DNA from: a virus
IMG/VR virus record: IMGVR_UViG_3300013212_000072
Coordinates: 1 to 64,000 of that record
DNA: 64,000 nucleotides
Strand: one strand, 5' to 3'
Shown: positions 7,294 to 15,940 of the stretch, piece after piece
Position numbering within the stretch: position 1 is the stretch's first letter
Layout of the letters: every line of letters starts with the position of its first letter
Notes under the pieces: generated by a model
Database searches by the model: none
What the model saw: the letters and a program-made list of their open reading frames with translations, nothing else
What the model was told of the DNA's origin: nothing
Program-made: the position numbers and the translations under genes

Positions 7294-7318
7294 AAAAAAA
7301 GGGACCTTTCGGTCCCTT
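7294..7318 (-). terminator. Terminator of the DUF932-like gene
   Basis: Minus strand: AAGGGACC-GAAA-GGTCCCTT, an 8-bp stem with a GAAA tetraloop, followed by seven T residues. It is located 20 bases past the stop. Confidence 0.9.
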
Positions 7319-7338
7319 GAACTAATGACTACCAAAGA

Positions 7339-8475
7339 TTAGTTCAATAAAGCACCTGCTTGAGATAATTCGCGACCAGCAAATAAATCTGGCATCGTGT
7401 TTTCATGATCGAAAGATTTTTTACCAAATAGGTTACCAGCTTTAACCATTAAGTCCGATGCATTATAATCTTGCATGTTAGTATCGATAATACCAGCACC
7501 GTGGGTTGCGAAATGGGTTATAGCATTTGTTAACGCCCAGACTGAGGTGTTAGATTTAGCATGTTTCATTTGTTGACCAGATATGTTATCAAAACCAGCA
7601 TTATAGAATGCATTCATGTTTTCAGCATAAGGAATCCAAGTGTTAGAACGTTCTCCAGCATATGGTTCAATAAGGTTATGTGCAAACTGTAATTCGCTTA
7701 AGGAAGCAGGAGTGTTATGAGCCATTCTTACGCGGTCAGCAAAACCAGTAGGAGCAAAGTTATTCTTACGTAAGTCGTTCATATTTTCAAAGAACTTCTC
7801 CATAGAACCTTGGTCCAAAGATTGAAGAGTATAAGCCTCTTGAGCCATAGCAGTAGTTAAACCATTAGTACAAAACTGACGGTTAATATAAGGAAGAACT
7901 TGGAAACCATCTTTAGGAGAGTTTTGGAAAGTAACACCTCCAGTAAATACCTCATCAGATAAACCTTGTACTGCGAAATTCGCTTTAGGGTTAAATGCAT
8001 TAATGGTTACGATACCAGTTCCTGGGTCTACTGACCAGTTTGTTACGTTCATACCGTGGTTATCTATGATATTCTCAGCAACTCCCATGAATTGTTGATT
8101 AGATATACCAAATTGGTCTTTCTTAGTGATAGCCACTACCGATTTACTAATAGGGTTAAGTACAAGGGTTACTTCAGAAAGTTTACCACTATTAGATGCC
8201 ATTGCATTTTTCATAGTGTTAATAAACTGAGACTTAGCCTCTTTAGTAAAGAGAGTTTCGAATTTCTGAGCAAATTGGTTACTCATACCTAATAGACCTA
8301 GTAGGTTTTTGAATGCTGATTTGGTAAGATTGATTTTCTGACCGTTATATTCGATAGATTCTCCATCGATTAAATTGATATCGCGGAAAGGTACTACTTT
8401 ACGAAGGTTTTGAGCCTCCAATGTAGCTACTTTACGTTGTTCAATTAAGGTGTTAGAAAGAGTTGCAATTGCCAT
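7339..8475 (-). CDS. DUF932-like phage protein
   Basis: 378 residues, no membrane segment, rich in Asn and Phe. The segment F-T-G-G-V-T-F-Q-N-S-P-K-D-G followed by R-Q-F-C-T-N-G-L-T-T (about 175-205) recalls the NS.DG...R.VC.N.L pattern of the DUF932 phage/plasmid family, which is often plasmid- or phage-borne and of unknown function. It has an isolated transcription unit with its own strong terminator, suggesting abundant expression. The leader carries a TATATAAAT stretch and not the early-type core. Family assignment is tentative. Confidence 0.5.
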   Translation of the reverse strand: MAIATLSNTLIEQRKVATLEAQNLRKVVPFRDINLIDGESIEYNGQKINLTKSAFKNLLGLLGMSNQFAQKFETLFTKEAKSQFINTMKNAMASNSGKLSEVTLVLNPISKSVVAITKKDQFGISNQQFMGVAENIIDNHGMNVTNWSVDPGTGIVTINAFNPKANFAVQGLSDEVFTGGVTFQNSPKDGFQVLPYINRQFCTNGLTTAMAQEAYTLQSLDQGSMEKFFENMNDLRKNNFAPTGFADRVRMAHNTPASLSELQFAHNLIEPYAGERSNTWIPYAENMNAFYNAGFDNISGQQMKHAKSNTSVWALTNAITHFATHGAGIIDTNMQDYNASDLMVKAGNLFGKKSFDHENTMPDLFAGRELSQAGALLN

Positions 8476-8524
8476 AGTTATAAGATTTTAGATTTATATA
8501 TTAAAAATTGGTTTTGTTTCAGTA

Positions 8525-8719
8525 TTATTTGTTAAATTTTTCGAATGAGCAGATGAGTAATCCAACACCTATCATAGTGGTGCACATTGCAGTTGCAAAT
8601 TCATTAAGGGTACCAGCGAACGGTACGAATTTTTGAGCGGTTCCAGTTAATAAGGAATACGTAACCCCGAACGCGATTAGGGTACCTAAGGCTGGAAGGA
8701 TGTTGATGGTGATTTTCAT
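8525..8719 (-). CDS. Small membrane protein, 64 aa
   Basis: Two hydrophobic helices, residues 4-25 (ILPALGTLIAFGVTYSLL) and 42-58 (ATAMCTTMIGVGLLICSF), with a short polar loop between and a C-terminal F-E-K-F-N-K. It is likely an inner-membrane protein made early from its own promoter. Phage proteins of this type include superinfection-exclusion and lysis-timing factors, but nothing here identifies which. Confidence 0.75.
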   Translation of the reverse strand: MKITINILPALGTLIAFGVTYSLLTGTAQKFVPFAGTLNEFATAMCTTMIGVGLLICSFEKFNK

Positions 8720-8726
8720 AGTTCTT

Positions 8727-8754
8727 TGTTTTAATTAGATATGTAAATATAATC
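8727..8754 (-). promoter_or_regulatory. Early-type promoter for the membrane-protein gene
   Basis: Same core as the other early-type sites, 7 bases before the start codon, with GTTAATTTTTTG-type sequence upstream on the minus strand. Confidence 0.75.
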
Positions 8755-8938
8755 AATAGTTTCAAGAACCGAAACTATTTTATGTTAATTTTTTGTTAAA
8801 GTTTCTAGTGGCGTTTCAGATCTCTAAATAGAAGACGAACTGGAGTCTACTCTTCCTCCCCTGGTTTAAAGGACCGCCCGTGTCGAATCTTCCGATTCTT
8901 GGTGCTGTACAGCCTGTTATGTCATTTTGCTATTTTTC
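8755..8938 (-). other. Untranslated stretch downstream of the left divergent promoter
   Basis: Read leftward from 8938 this stretch has no open frame but contains stem-forming sequences: the palindrome GCTGTACAGC, GAATC-GGAA-GATTC with a GGAA tetraloop, and GGTCCTTTAAACC. It could be a small regulatory RNA or the leader of the 8525 gene. Evidence is limited to the promoter and short hairpins. Confidence 0.3.
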
Positions 8939-9075
8939 ATATGTAAATATAATCATTATTTGTGATTCCGGAAACTGTTTCTCAAAAAACTTATGAACAA
9001 CAATTGTTAATAACTTTCTGAAAATACTTGCGCAAACAGTTTCCGGAATCACAAATAATGATTATATTTACATAT
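8939..9075. repeat. 42-bp perfect inverted repeat with divergent promoters
   Basis: Arm 8939-8980 is the exact reverse complement of arm 9034-9075, with a 53-base spacer. Each arm contains the early promoter core (ATTATATTTACATAT when read outward) and an identical upstream segment with TTCCGGAA. The right arm drives the 9099 gene. The left arm points leftward into 8720-8938, where no frame longer than eight codons starts, so its transcript would be non-coding or a long leader for the membrane-protein gene. Confidence 0.9.
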
Positions 9076-9087
9076 CTAATTAAAACA
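9060..9087 (+). promoter_or_regulatory. Early-type promoter for the 9099 gene
   Basis: Core GATTATATTTACATATCTAA with TTAAAACA following, and GTTAATAACTTT at 9006-9017. Start codon 12 bases downstream. Confidence 0.8.
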
Positions 9088-9098
9088 AAGACACCATT

Positions 9099-9530
9099 AT
9101 GACAAATTTAGTAAACATTGCCGGAATCAACACAGTAAACGTATTAGGAGCTTACTCAAATACCAAAGGGAAATTCAGAATAGTTTCCAAATGTAGAGCG
9201 GGTTGGATGACCATAACAGATTGTAGAAGCTATGATAACGAGTATTTCATACAATACCCAGAATCAATAATCACAGCATATAAGAAAGGTGCCTTACAAA
9301 CAGTTGAATTCCAACCAGAGGGATGGGACACCTATTTAACTATATTCGCCCGTAAAGGGAACAAAATCGTCCTAATAGATGAGACTATATTAGGTAACCT
9401 AACAGTAGGTACTATTAATCAACTATATAGAAATACAAACCTTTATAACCAAGCACAGTATACAGCAGTAGGTGCCCGTACTTGGGCTGATAGAGCATAC
9501 GTTCCTTACCAAGTTCCAGTAGTTGCTTAA
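9099..9530 (+). CDS. Unknown protein, 143 aa, first rightward early gene
   Basis: Starts MTNLVNIAGINTVNVLGAYS. The central part is rich in beta-strand-type residues (G-K-F-R-I-V-S-K-C-R-A-G-W-M-T-I-T-D-C-R-S-Y) and there are two cysteines 14 apart. No transmembrane segment or catalytic motif. It has a strong early-type promoter shared, as an inverted repeat, with a leftward transcript, so both are probably made at the same time in infection. Function unknown. Confidence 0.75.
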   Translation: MTNLVNIAGINTVNVLGAYSNTKGKFRIVSKCRAGWMTITDCRSYDNEYFIQYPESIITAYKKGALQTVEFQPEGWDTYLTIFARKGNKIVLIDETILGNLTVGTINQLYRNTNLYNQAQYTAVGARTWADRAYVPYQVPVVA

Positions 9531-9559
9531 TATATAAGGTATAACTAAAACACCCTATC

Positions 9560-9700
9560 ATGGATATCGAATTAAAGATTGCTCAACTTAACAAGGAGAT
9601 ACTGGAAACCAAAATGACAGATCCAACAAACTTCCTAAAAATCAGAAAGCTCCAAATGGAACTAGACAAATTATATGCAGATAGGTATAAAACAGATTAG
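9560..9700 (+). CDS. Small coiled-coil protein, 46 aa
   Basis: ATG 9560 to TAG 9698-9700. The protein starts MDIELKIAQLNKEILETKMT and continues with a second heptad-like stretch (F-L-K-I-R-K-L-Q-M-E-L-D-K-L), so a short helical hairpin or coiled coil is likely. It overlaps the next gene by 26 bases in another frame. No family recognised. Confidence 0.6.
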   Translation: MDIELKIAQLNKEILETKMTDPTNFLKIRKLQMELDKLYADRYKTD

Positions 9701-10379
9701 TATATCAGATAGAGTAAATGCTGCTAAGACACAAACCAGTAATAAGACAGATACATCATCTGTTCCTAGCAGTATAAATCCATCTCCAGGAAATTCCAAT
9801 ATAGCCAATCCAGATACTTCTCAACTAGATAGTGCTGGTGCCAATGTTAATCAACAAACACAACAGGGTAATAAGGCAACAAGTGATAGCGTCCGTAAGT
9901 CAAATAACCCAGCCAACCAAAATGTTCAATATGATAAACAAACCCTATCAGCAGAGGACCAGGCACCTACAGCATCTAAAAAAGAAGAGTTATCTAATAC
10001 ACCTCAACCCAAATCCAAAGGGTTTAAAGAATCCCTTATAGATGCACAGATGGCCAATATGATGGGAGATAAAACCGGCGGAAATAAGGGTTCTATAGAT
10101 AGTGATTTCGGGCATAATAATGGTAATCCTAGCGAAAATATTAATGGGGCACCAGAGAGTGAACCTATAAAGAGAACACAAACTCCTCCATATGACCCAT
10201 CGCGTATCGGGGTTAAAGAACCTCAGAAGTTCCCTATAACAAGTTTTGACCGTTCTCCTAATGGTCCCCAGTATACTGCACCAGAACAATACTTAGGTCC
10301 TCAGTATGTGCAAAAGGGAATATCTGCCCCTAAGGTCCGTTTCAACTCTCCGAAAATCAATACTCCCCGATTCAATTAA
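9675..10379 (+). CDS. Low-complexity, probably disordered protein, 234 aa
   Basis: Composition is dominated by Asn, Ser, Pro, Gln and Gly, with few hydrophobic residues, except a short helix around FKESLIDAQMANMMG (117-131). The C-terminus is Pro/Tyr/Asn-rich (YDPSRIG, PQYTAPEQYLGPQY). ATG at 9675 lies inside the preceding small gene. Such proteins often act as linkers, scaffolds or virion decorations, but no role can be assigned. It is the last gene before GC-rich island B. Confidence 0.6.
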   Translation: MQIGIKQISISDRVNAAKTQTSNKTDTSSVPSSINPSPGNSNIANPDTSQLDSAGANVNQQTQQGNKATSDSVRKSNNPANQNVQYDKQTLSAEDQAPTASKKEELSNTPQPKSKGFKESLIDAQMANMMGDKTGGNKGSIDSDFGHNNGNPSENINGAPESEPIKRTQTPPYDPSRIGVKEPQKFPITSFDRSPNGPQYTAPEQYLGPQYVQKGISAPKVRFNSPKINTPRFN

Positions 10380-11762
10380 CCCCCAGGAACAATCCCGGGA
10401 TCAATGCCCGGCTCAATGCCTAGAGGCAATATTCAATACAGGATCAATGCCCTCATGGGTTGAATATACCCTACAGACACAATATGCCTATAGGCACTCC
10501 AACGTGTACACCTATGATGCGCCAATCAACAGTTGCAATAGGCAATGCAGGTTGTTGCAGGTCAATGCAGGAGAGGTATCTGCACAAATAGCACCTATAG
10601 AGTCCTACTGATCCAGTGGCCTAGGCCCACCGGTAGGACCCTGTGAACCGAGGAGTTCTGGAGTGCCCCGCGCTCCCCTTCAATACCGGTGCCGATTAGA
10701 CACTACAGGGCCTGCGGGCCGGATCGCAAATAATTAAAAAGCCGGGTCTACGTTTTTTTGTAGGGCTCCAGGGAAGGGGTACATGACTCTCTAACACTCC
10801 TAACTAATATAGACCTTTGATAAATGTGTTTCACATAAGTGGACGAATTATCCCTGGCCGGGAATGGGTCCCCCCAAGCATTGAAGTACCCTCCCAGCCC
10901 AATGGCTCTCCGATGGTCCTCGAATGGTAGCCAATGGTCCATCCCGCCCTCAGAGTACTTCAATGTTGCCCCTACCCAAAAAATTATCCCGTCCGGAAGT
11001 GTCCAAAAATACCAATAAGAACCGATAGAACCGTTACCACCGTTACTAGATACACAGAGAACCTATAATTAACCAATAAGCGGGTTACCAATAAGGGATG
11101 GTTGGCTCAGATTGACCTGAGGGTACTGTGAAAATAAGGAGACCCCATTGAAACTAAAAGGCCCTATGAGGATATAAGAGGTGTCCAAGTCTCGAAGGTG
11201 AAAGGTACGGTGACTCACCCAACTCTCACCCATCTGAGGTACTCCAAACCCTCAAAGGTTCTCTAAGATCCCAAAAAATTCCTATAGAAACAAAAAAGAG
11301 TCCCTCCTATCCCATAAGGTCCCAAAGGGGCGGGGTGGGGGCGTGCTGTAGGGATTTTAAATAAGGAGAGAACTATAACAACATATAGAACTGGATATTT
11401 AAAAACCCCTATAGGGATACCGTCGTTATTAATAAAGGGTACTGGGAGGGACACACATTCTGATACCTCTATAAAGTGACTCAGTGGACTGTGACGGATA
11501 GCGCACAACAATGGGTATTAAGAAGGGCCGCCCAATGGTCCCTCAATGTAACTTTATGTATTTCAAACGGCCTCAACGGGTCAATCGTTCTGGTAGATTT
11601 TTTAGTTTTTTTTGCGATTGAAACCCAAATTTTCCCACGCAATAGGAGGGTGTGCTTGGGCCTGAATTAGAGAAATAAAAATTTTCACTCAACTCAAAGG
11701 TTCTTTAAGTCTACCCTGAAACAAATTGGAATTACTCAATATAAATCTAAAATAAATATACT
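10380..11762. other. GC-rich non-coding island B
   Basis: Nearly 1.4 kb without a credible gene. I counted 40/60 G+C at 10621-10680, about double the value of nearby genes. The words CAATGCC and CAATGG recur: three TCAATGCC copies lie at 10400-10472, and CAATGGT[CA]C-type words at 10850-10945 and 11530. Short palindromes include CCCGGG, CCTAGG, ACCGGT and GGCCTGCGGGCC. Open frames here (10306-10611, 10748-10963, 11263-11511, 11476-11670) have no phage-like composition. It resembles island A in style. Base 11640 onward becomes AT-rich and carries the leader of the next gene. Confidence 0.6.
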
Positions 11763-11963
11763 ATGTGGAAAACTAAAGAAACTGAAGTTAAAGGCCGTAA
11801 GGTCATATCGATGATTTGTCAGAACTCCGAACCGGAAAAGAGTAAATGGGCAGAATTTGGACCTGAAGATGGACCATGCGAGAACTGGACTGTTGTAAGT
11901 CCTGAAACTACTGCATCACTATGTCCTGAATGTGTGCAACGTTCTGTTAATAATATCAAATAA
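11763..11963 (+). CDS. Small cysteine-containing protein, 66 aa
   Basis: Starts MWKTKETEVKGRKVISMICQ. Four cysteines (19, 39, 54, 57; the last two as C-P-E-C) could form a small zinc-binding knuckle. The middle is acidic (E-F-G-P-E-D-G-P-C-E-N-W). It is the first gene after GC-rich island B and stands 62 bases before the Clp ATPase gene. No family recognised. Confidence 0.65.
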   Translation: MWKTKETEVKGRKVISMICQNSEPEKSKWAEFGPEDGPCENWTVVSPETTASLCPECVQRSVNNIK

Positions 11964-12025
11964 CCCATTCATAACAGGGATCCGCGCATATTATAATATT
12001 ACCATAATAAATTAATCTACACAAT

Positions 12026-13996
12026 ATGACCAAAAAAACAAATACTCCATTCATTGACCAATTCGGAGAGGACTTAACTAAACTAGCAGCGGATGGGAAA
12101 CTTGACCCTATCATCGGCCGAGAAAAAGAGGTCTATAGAATATGCCAAATCCTTTCTCGTAGAAAGAAAAATAATCCAATTATTTTAGGGGATCCTGGCG
12201 TCGGTAAAACTGCCCTAGTTGAAGCAATTGCCCAGCGAATTGTTGAAAAGAAAGTTGCAATGACTCTTCTTAATAAACGCATAATCGCGCTTAATATAGC
12301 AAACGTAGTTGCAGGTACAAAATACCGCGGAGAATTCGAGGAACGAATGAAAAATATTGTTGATGAACTTAAAGAAAACCCAGACGTTATTGTCTTTATT
12401 GATGAGATTCACACGATTGTAGGAGCTGGTGGTGTAAGTGGTTCATTAGATGCAAGTAATATCTTAAAACCTGCATTGGCAAGAGGACAAGTACAATGCA
12501 TTGGTGCTACAACAATCGATGAGTATCGTGAAAATATTGAAACAGATGGAGCCCTTACTCGAAGATTCCAAGAAATCTTTATAGACCCACCATCTCTTGA
12601 AGATGCAATTGAAATATTGGATAGAATCAAACCAAATTACGAAGACTTCCATTCGGTATCTTATACTCCTGATGCTATCAAAGCATGTGTAATGTTATCT
12701 GACCGATATATTACACAAAGAGAATTACCAGACAAAGCAATCGACACCATGGACGAGGCTGGAGCAAAAGTGCATTTAAAAGAGGTAAAAATTCCGGAAA
12801 TTATTAAAGAACTTGAAATTGAAGCCGATAAATTAAAATCCCAAAAATTAAAAGCAGCAGATTCTACTGATTATGAAAAAGCTGGGAAATTAAGAGACCT
12901 TGAAATAAGTAAGCGAGAAGATATATCAAAAAGAACCAAAGAATGGGAGGAGACTCTTAGACTAAATAAAAAAGCAGTAACTTATGAAGATATTGCTGAA
13001 GTAATTTCAGAATCTACAGGAATTCCAGTAACTAGAATGACTGATGACGAGAGCAGAATTGTTATTGATATGGAAAATGAATTAAAAGCCATGATTATCG
13101 GACAGGATACTGCGGTTGAAGGTCTATGTAGAGTTATTAAAAGAAGCCGAACTGGTGTAAGTTCATCTAAAAAACCTATTGGTTCATTTATGTTTATTGG
13201 ACCTACTGGAGTTGGTAAAACTGAAACTGTTAAAGCTCTTTCTGAATATTATTTTGGAAGCGAGGATTCTTTAATTAGAATTGACATGTCTGAATACCAA
13301 GAAAAATTTAATGTAAGTAGACTTATTGGTTCTCCTCCGGGATATGAAGGACATGAGGATGGTGGACAGTTAACAGAACAAGTCCGACGTAAACCGTATT
13401 CGGTAGTATTATTTGATGAGGTTGAAAAAGCACATCCAGATATTTTTAATGTCTTATTGCAGGTTTTGGATGAGGGTCGTTTAACTGATACTCTTGGTAG
13501 AACTATTGACTTTACAAATACTATTATTATTATGACAAGTAATGTTGGGGCAAAGCGAGTTGCAGAATTTGGAGCTGGAATTGGATTCTCAAGTTCAAGT
13601 TCTACTGCTACCCATAAAATGGAAATGGAAACAGTTATTAGAAAGGAACTAAAAAACAAATTTGCTCCAGAATTCTTAAATAGACTAGACGAAATAGTAT
13701 TATTTGACGGGTTAAAACAAGAAGACGTTGCTAAAATTGCAGAAATAGAAATTCAAAAGGTAATTGAAAGAATGGCTGAGCAAGAGTATACTATTAAAAT
13801 TGCAAAAACTGCAGTAGTATTTTTAGCAGAACATGGATATGATGCTCAATATGGTGCCAGACCTCTTAAAAGAGCAATTCAAACTTATGTTGAAGACCTA
13901 TTAGCTGATGGCATATTAGCTAAAGAAATTGTTAAAGGAAATAAAGCCTACACAATATCTCATAAAAAAGGAGATGAGAAACTTTCTGTAAAATAA
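12026..13996 (+). CDS. ClpA/ClpC-type AAA+ unfoldase lacking the N-domain
   Basis: 656 residues with two AAA+ modules. D1: Walker A GDPGVGKT (55-62), Walker B VIVFIDE (121-127). D2: Walker A GPTGVGKT (392-399), Walker B VVLFDE (460-465). The linker carries a UVR-like helix (D-Y-E-K-A-G-K-L-R-D, 282-291), as in ClpC. An IGF tripeptide at 519-521 matches the loop that docks onto ClpP. The usual ~140-residue Clp N-domain is absent; the protein starts directly at the D1 lead-in I-D-Q-F-G-E-D-L. A matching ClpP is encoded 1.3 kb downstream, so the two probably form a phage protease. Without an N-domain, substrate choice must rely on the pore or other adaptors. Family call is firm; partner and targets are inference. 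Confidence 0.95.
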   Translation: MTKKTNTPFIDQFGEDLTKLAADGKLDPIIGREKEVYRICQILSRRKKNNPIILGDPGVGKTALVEAIAQRIVEKKVAMTLLNKRIIALNIANVVAGTKYRGEFEERMKNIVDELKENPDVIVFIDEIHTIVGAGGVSGSLDASNILKPALARGQVQCIGATTIDEYRENIETDGALTRRFQEIFIDPPSLEDAIEILDRIKPNYEDFHSVSYTPDAIKACVMLSDRYITQRELPDKAIDTMDEAGAKVHLKEVKIPEIIKELEIEADKLKSQKLKAADSTDYEKAGKLRDLEISKREDISKRTKEWEETLRLNKKAVTYEDIAEVISESTGIPVTRMTDDESRIVIDMENELKAMIIGQDTAVEGLCRVIKRSRTGVSSSKKPIGSFMFIGPTGVGKTETVKALSEYYFGSEDSLIRIDMSEYQEKFNVSRLIGSPPGYEGHEDGGQLTEQVRRKPYSVVLFDEVEKAHPDIFNVLLQVLDEGRLTDTLGRTIDFTNTIIIMTSNVGAKRVAEFGAGIGFSSSSSTATHKMEMETVIRKELKNKFAPEFLNRLDEIVLFDGLKQEDVAKIAEIEIQKVIERMAEQEYTIKIAKTAVVFLAEHGYDAQYGARPLKRAIQTYVEDLLADGILAKEIVKGNKAYTISHKKGDEKLSVK

Positions 13997-14100
13997 TCAT
14001 ATAATCTTTTGTAAAGAGAACAAATTACCATATTCTATTTTAATTAAGAAACTTTCACCATGGAACGAATATAAAGTACTAACTATTAATAATAAATAAA

Positions 14101-14952
14101 ATGAATGCCGCAGAAACACTTGTACAAATTATTAAAGATATTAAATTAAATAAATCAGATTCAAATCCAAGAGATTTAAAAGTTAAAGAATTAATGTATG
14201 GTAGTTATACTTTTAATCCTACTATGCCCATTATTAATACAATCTCAAGGCCATTCGATTTCCGCTATTTTGCCGGTGAATTAGCATGGTACCTTTATAA
14301 AGATACCAATATTGATTACATCAATAAATTTTCTGGATTCTGGAAAAACATAACAAATCCTGGAACAAACGAAATTAATTCAAATTACGGTTCTCTTCTT
14401 TTCGGAGAACAATTACAATGGGTAGTCGATTCTCTTAAAGCAGACAAGAACACTAGACAAGCAATTGCTTTCTTAAATCAGCCAAAATACCAGTTTAAAG
14501 GTAATAAAGATTTTGTATGTACTATGTACTTAAACTTTTCAATCAGAAACAATAAGTTAGATATGAAAGTTCAAATGCGTTCTAATGATATATTCTATGG
14601 ACTTACGTTTGATGCCCCTTTCTTTGCATTTGTACATCAACATGTTTATCTTTGGTTAAAGTCAATTTACCCAGAATTAGAACTTGGAGTATACCATCAC
14701 TATTCCGATAACATTCACTTTTACGAAAGACATTTTGAATTAGCTGAAAAAATCGTTATGGAGCCTCTCCATGAGAAACAATACACAATGAAATTAACGG
14801 AACCAATTTTCAATATTGAAAATGGTGCAATGAAATTAACTAAATGCGGAGTTTCGATGATAAATAACATAAATTTTGCAATCAATAATGAATTGCCTAA
14901 AGAAAAGTATATTAACATATTATCTGAATATCTTAATATACAAGAATTATGA
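14101..14952 (+). CDS. ThyA-family enzyme, probable dCMP hydroxymethylase
   Basis: 283 residues. By comparison with E. coli thymidylate synthase the catalytic Cys is Cys140 (C146 in E. coli), Arg160-Ser161 match R166-S167, and His206/Tyr208 match H207/Y209. The key Asn177, which selects dUMP, is replaced by Asp171 in G-L-T-F-D-A-P, with identical spacing from Arg. In T4 dCMP hydroxymethylase (gp42) the same position is Asp and gives dCMP specificity. The C-terminal tail of thymidylate synthase is also missing. This suggests synthesis of hydroxymethyl-dCMP, hence modified cytosine in the phage DNA; a dCMP deaminase is encoded at 29948. A dCMP-specific methylating variant is an alternative. It overlaps the next gene by 4 bases. 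Confidence 0.75.
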   Translation: MNAAETLVQIIKDIKLNKSDSNPRDLKVKELMYGSYTFNPTMPIINTISRPFDFRYFAGELAWYLYKDTNIDYINKFSGFWKNITNPGTNEINSNYGSLLFGEQLQWVVDSLKADKNTRQAIAFLNQPKYQFKGNKDFVCTMYLNFSIRNNKLDMKVQMRSNDIFYGLTFDAPFFAFVHQHVYLWLKSIYPELELGVYHHYSDNIHFYERHFELAEKIVMEPLHEKQYTMKLTEPIFNIENGAMKLTKCGVSMINNINFAINNELPKEKYINILSEYLNIQEL

Positions 14953-15254
14953 TTGAGTGTATGAAAACCAGATTAAATATTCCGGAATTCTATATAGATG
15001 GAAAGAATTTTGAATCAATTAAAAATGATTCTGAATTCCACGATAGAATTGTCGATTTTATCGAGATGAATCTTAAAAAAGAATGCGAAGATACTTTACT
15101 CTGTTATTTTGTTTATGAAAATGGAGCTATACAATATGCAGATCTTCCAAAAAGCTCGTACAAACAATCAATATTAAAAAGCTTGGAATTCTATACCTTT
15201 CATGAAAAATATGAAAGATGCGCACAAATTAAAAAACTATTAAAGAAACTATAA
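14949..15254 (+). CDS. Small protein with UVR-like C-terminal tail (1 of 4)
   Basis: 101 residues, no known family for the body. The C-terminus, F-H-E-K-Y-E-R-C-A-Q-I-K-K-L-L-K-K-L, is shared in pattern with the genes at 20409, 21784 and 22133 and resembles the UVR helix (FEKAA.LRD.I..L) of UvrB, ClpC and McsA. It lies between the hydroxymethylase-like and ClpP genes, overlapping the former by 4 bases (ATGA) and the latter by 1 base. An alternative start is Met5. An adaptor role for the Clp protease is speculative. Confidence 0.7.
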   Translation: MIECMKTRLNIPEFYIDGKNFESIKNDSEFHDRIVDFIEMNLKKECEDTLLCYFVYENGAIQYADLPKSSYKQSILKSLEFYTFHEKYERCAQIKKLLKKL

Positions 15255-15940
15255 TGAATCACGGAAAAGAATTCGAAAGATACGCAATGCTAGACAAGGG
15301 CATAAGTTCAATGAACATGCATTACTATAAAAACCAAATTGAATCTTCAATGACACCTTATATCCTAGAAGAGAGGCAATTGAGAGCTACTCAAATGGAT
15401 ATTTTCTCAAGGTTAATGATGGATAGATTATTATGGGTTGCAGGACCTGTTAATGACAATATGTCTACGATAGTACAAGCTCAATTGATGTTTTTAGATA
15501 GTACCGATGACCGAGATATAACTATGCATATTGATAGTCCTGGAGGTTCTGTAAAATCAGGGCTTTCTATGGTTGATGTTATGGAATGGATTAAATCCGA
15601 TATCAAAACTGTAAATACAGGAATGGCTGCTTCGATGGGTTCAGTATTATTAGGTGCTGGAACTAAAGGCAAGAGAAGTTCATTAAGACACTCGACTACT
15701 ATGTTACACCAATCTTCAGGAGGATTCAGCGGAAATATACAAGATGCTGAAATAGACTGGGCAGAATGGCAAAAAGTAAATAAAGAACTTTTTAATTTAT
15801 TAGGAGCTTATTGTGATAAAAAACCTGAACAAGTAATGGCCGATGCTACTAGAGATTTATGGTTAAGCGCAGAAGAAGCACTTAAATATGGTATAATTGA
15901 CGAGATTATTAATCCTGTTAAATCAAAATCTAGAAAATAA
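15254..15940 (+). CDS. clpP: ClpP-family serine protease
   Basis: 228 residues. The catalytic triad is complete: Ser127 in G-M-A-A-S-M-G-S, His152 in M-L-H-Q-S-S-G-G and Asp201 in A-T-R-D-L-W-L-S. The substrate-strand motif is H-I-D-S-P-G-G-S-V at 92-100. An N-terminal extension of ~30 residues precedes the usual ClpP start and may be a propeptide or a gate element. It should assemble into a barrel and be fed by the phage Clp unfoldase (12026) or host ClpX. A prohead-protease role, for which some phages use ClpP-like enzymes, is a less likely alternative. Confidence 0.93.
   Translation: MNHGKEFERYAMLDKGISSMNMHYYKNQIESSMTPYILEERQLRATQMDIFSRLMMDRLLWVAGPVNDNMSTIVQAQLMFLDSTDDRDITMHIDSPGGSVKSGLSMVDVMEWIKSDIKTVNTGMAASMGSVLLGAGTKGKRSSLRHSTTMLHQSSGGFSGNIQDAEIDWAEWQKVNKELFNLLGAYCDKKPEQVMADATRDLWLSAEEALKYGIIDEIINPVKSKSRK

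Noticed and set aside
8800-8935. tRNA gene in the 8.8-8.9 kb gap
   Set aside because: No acceptor stem or T-loop consensus in either orientation; only short unrelated hairpins.
10306-11670. Open frames in GC-rich island B on both strands
   Set aside because: Short, mutually overlapping, unusual composition, no promoter or terminator matching them.
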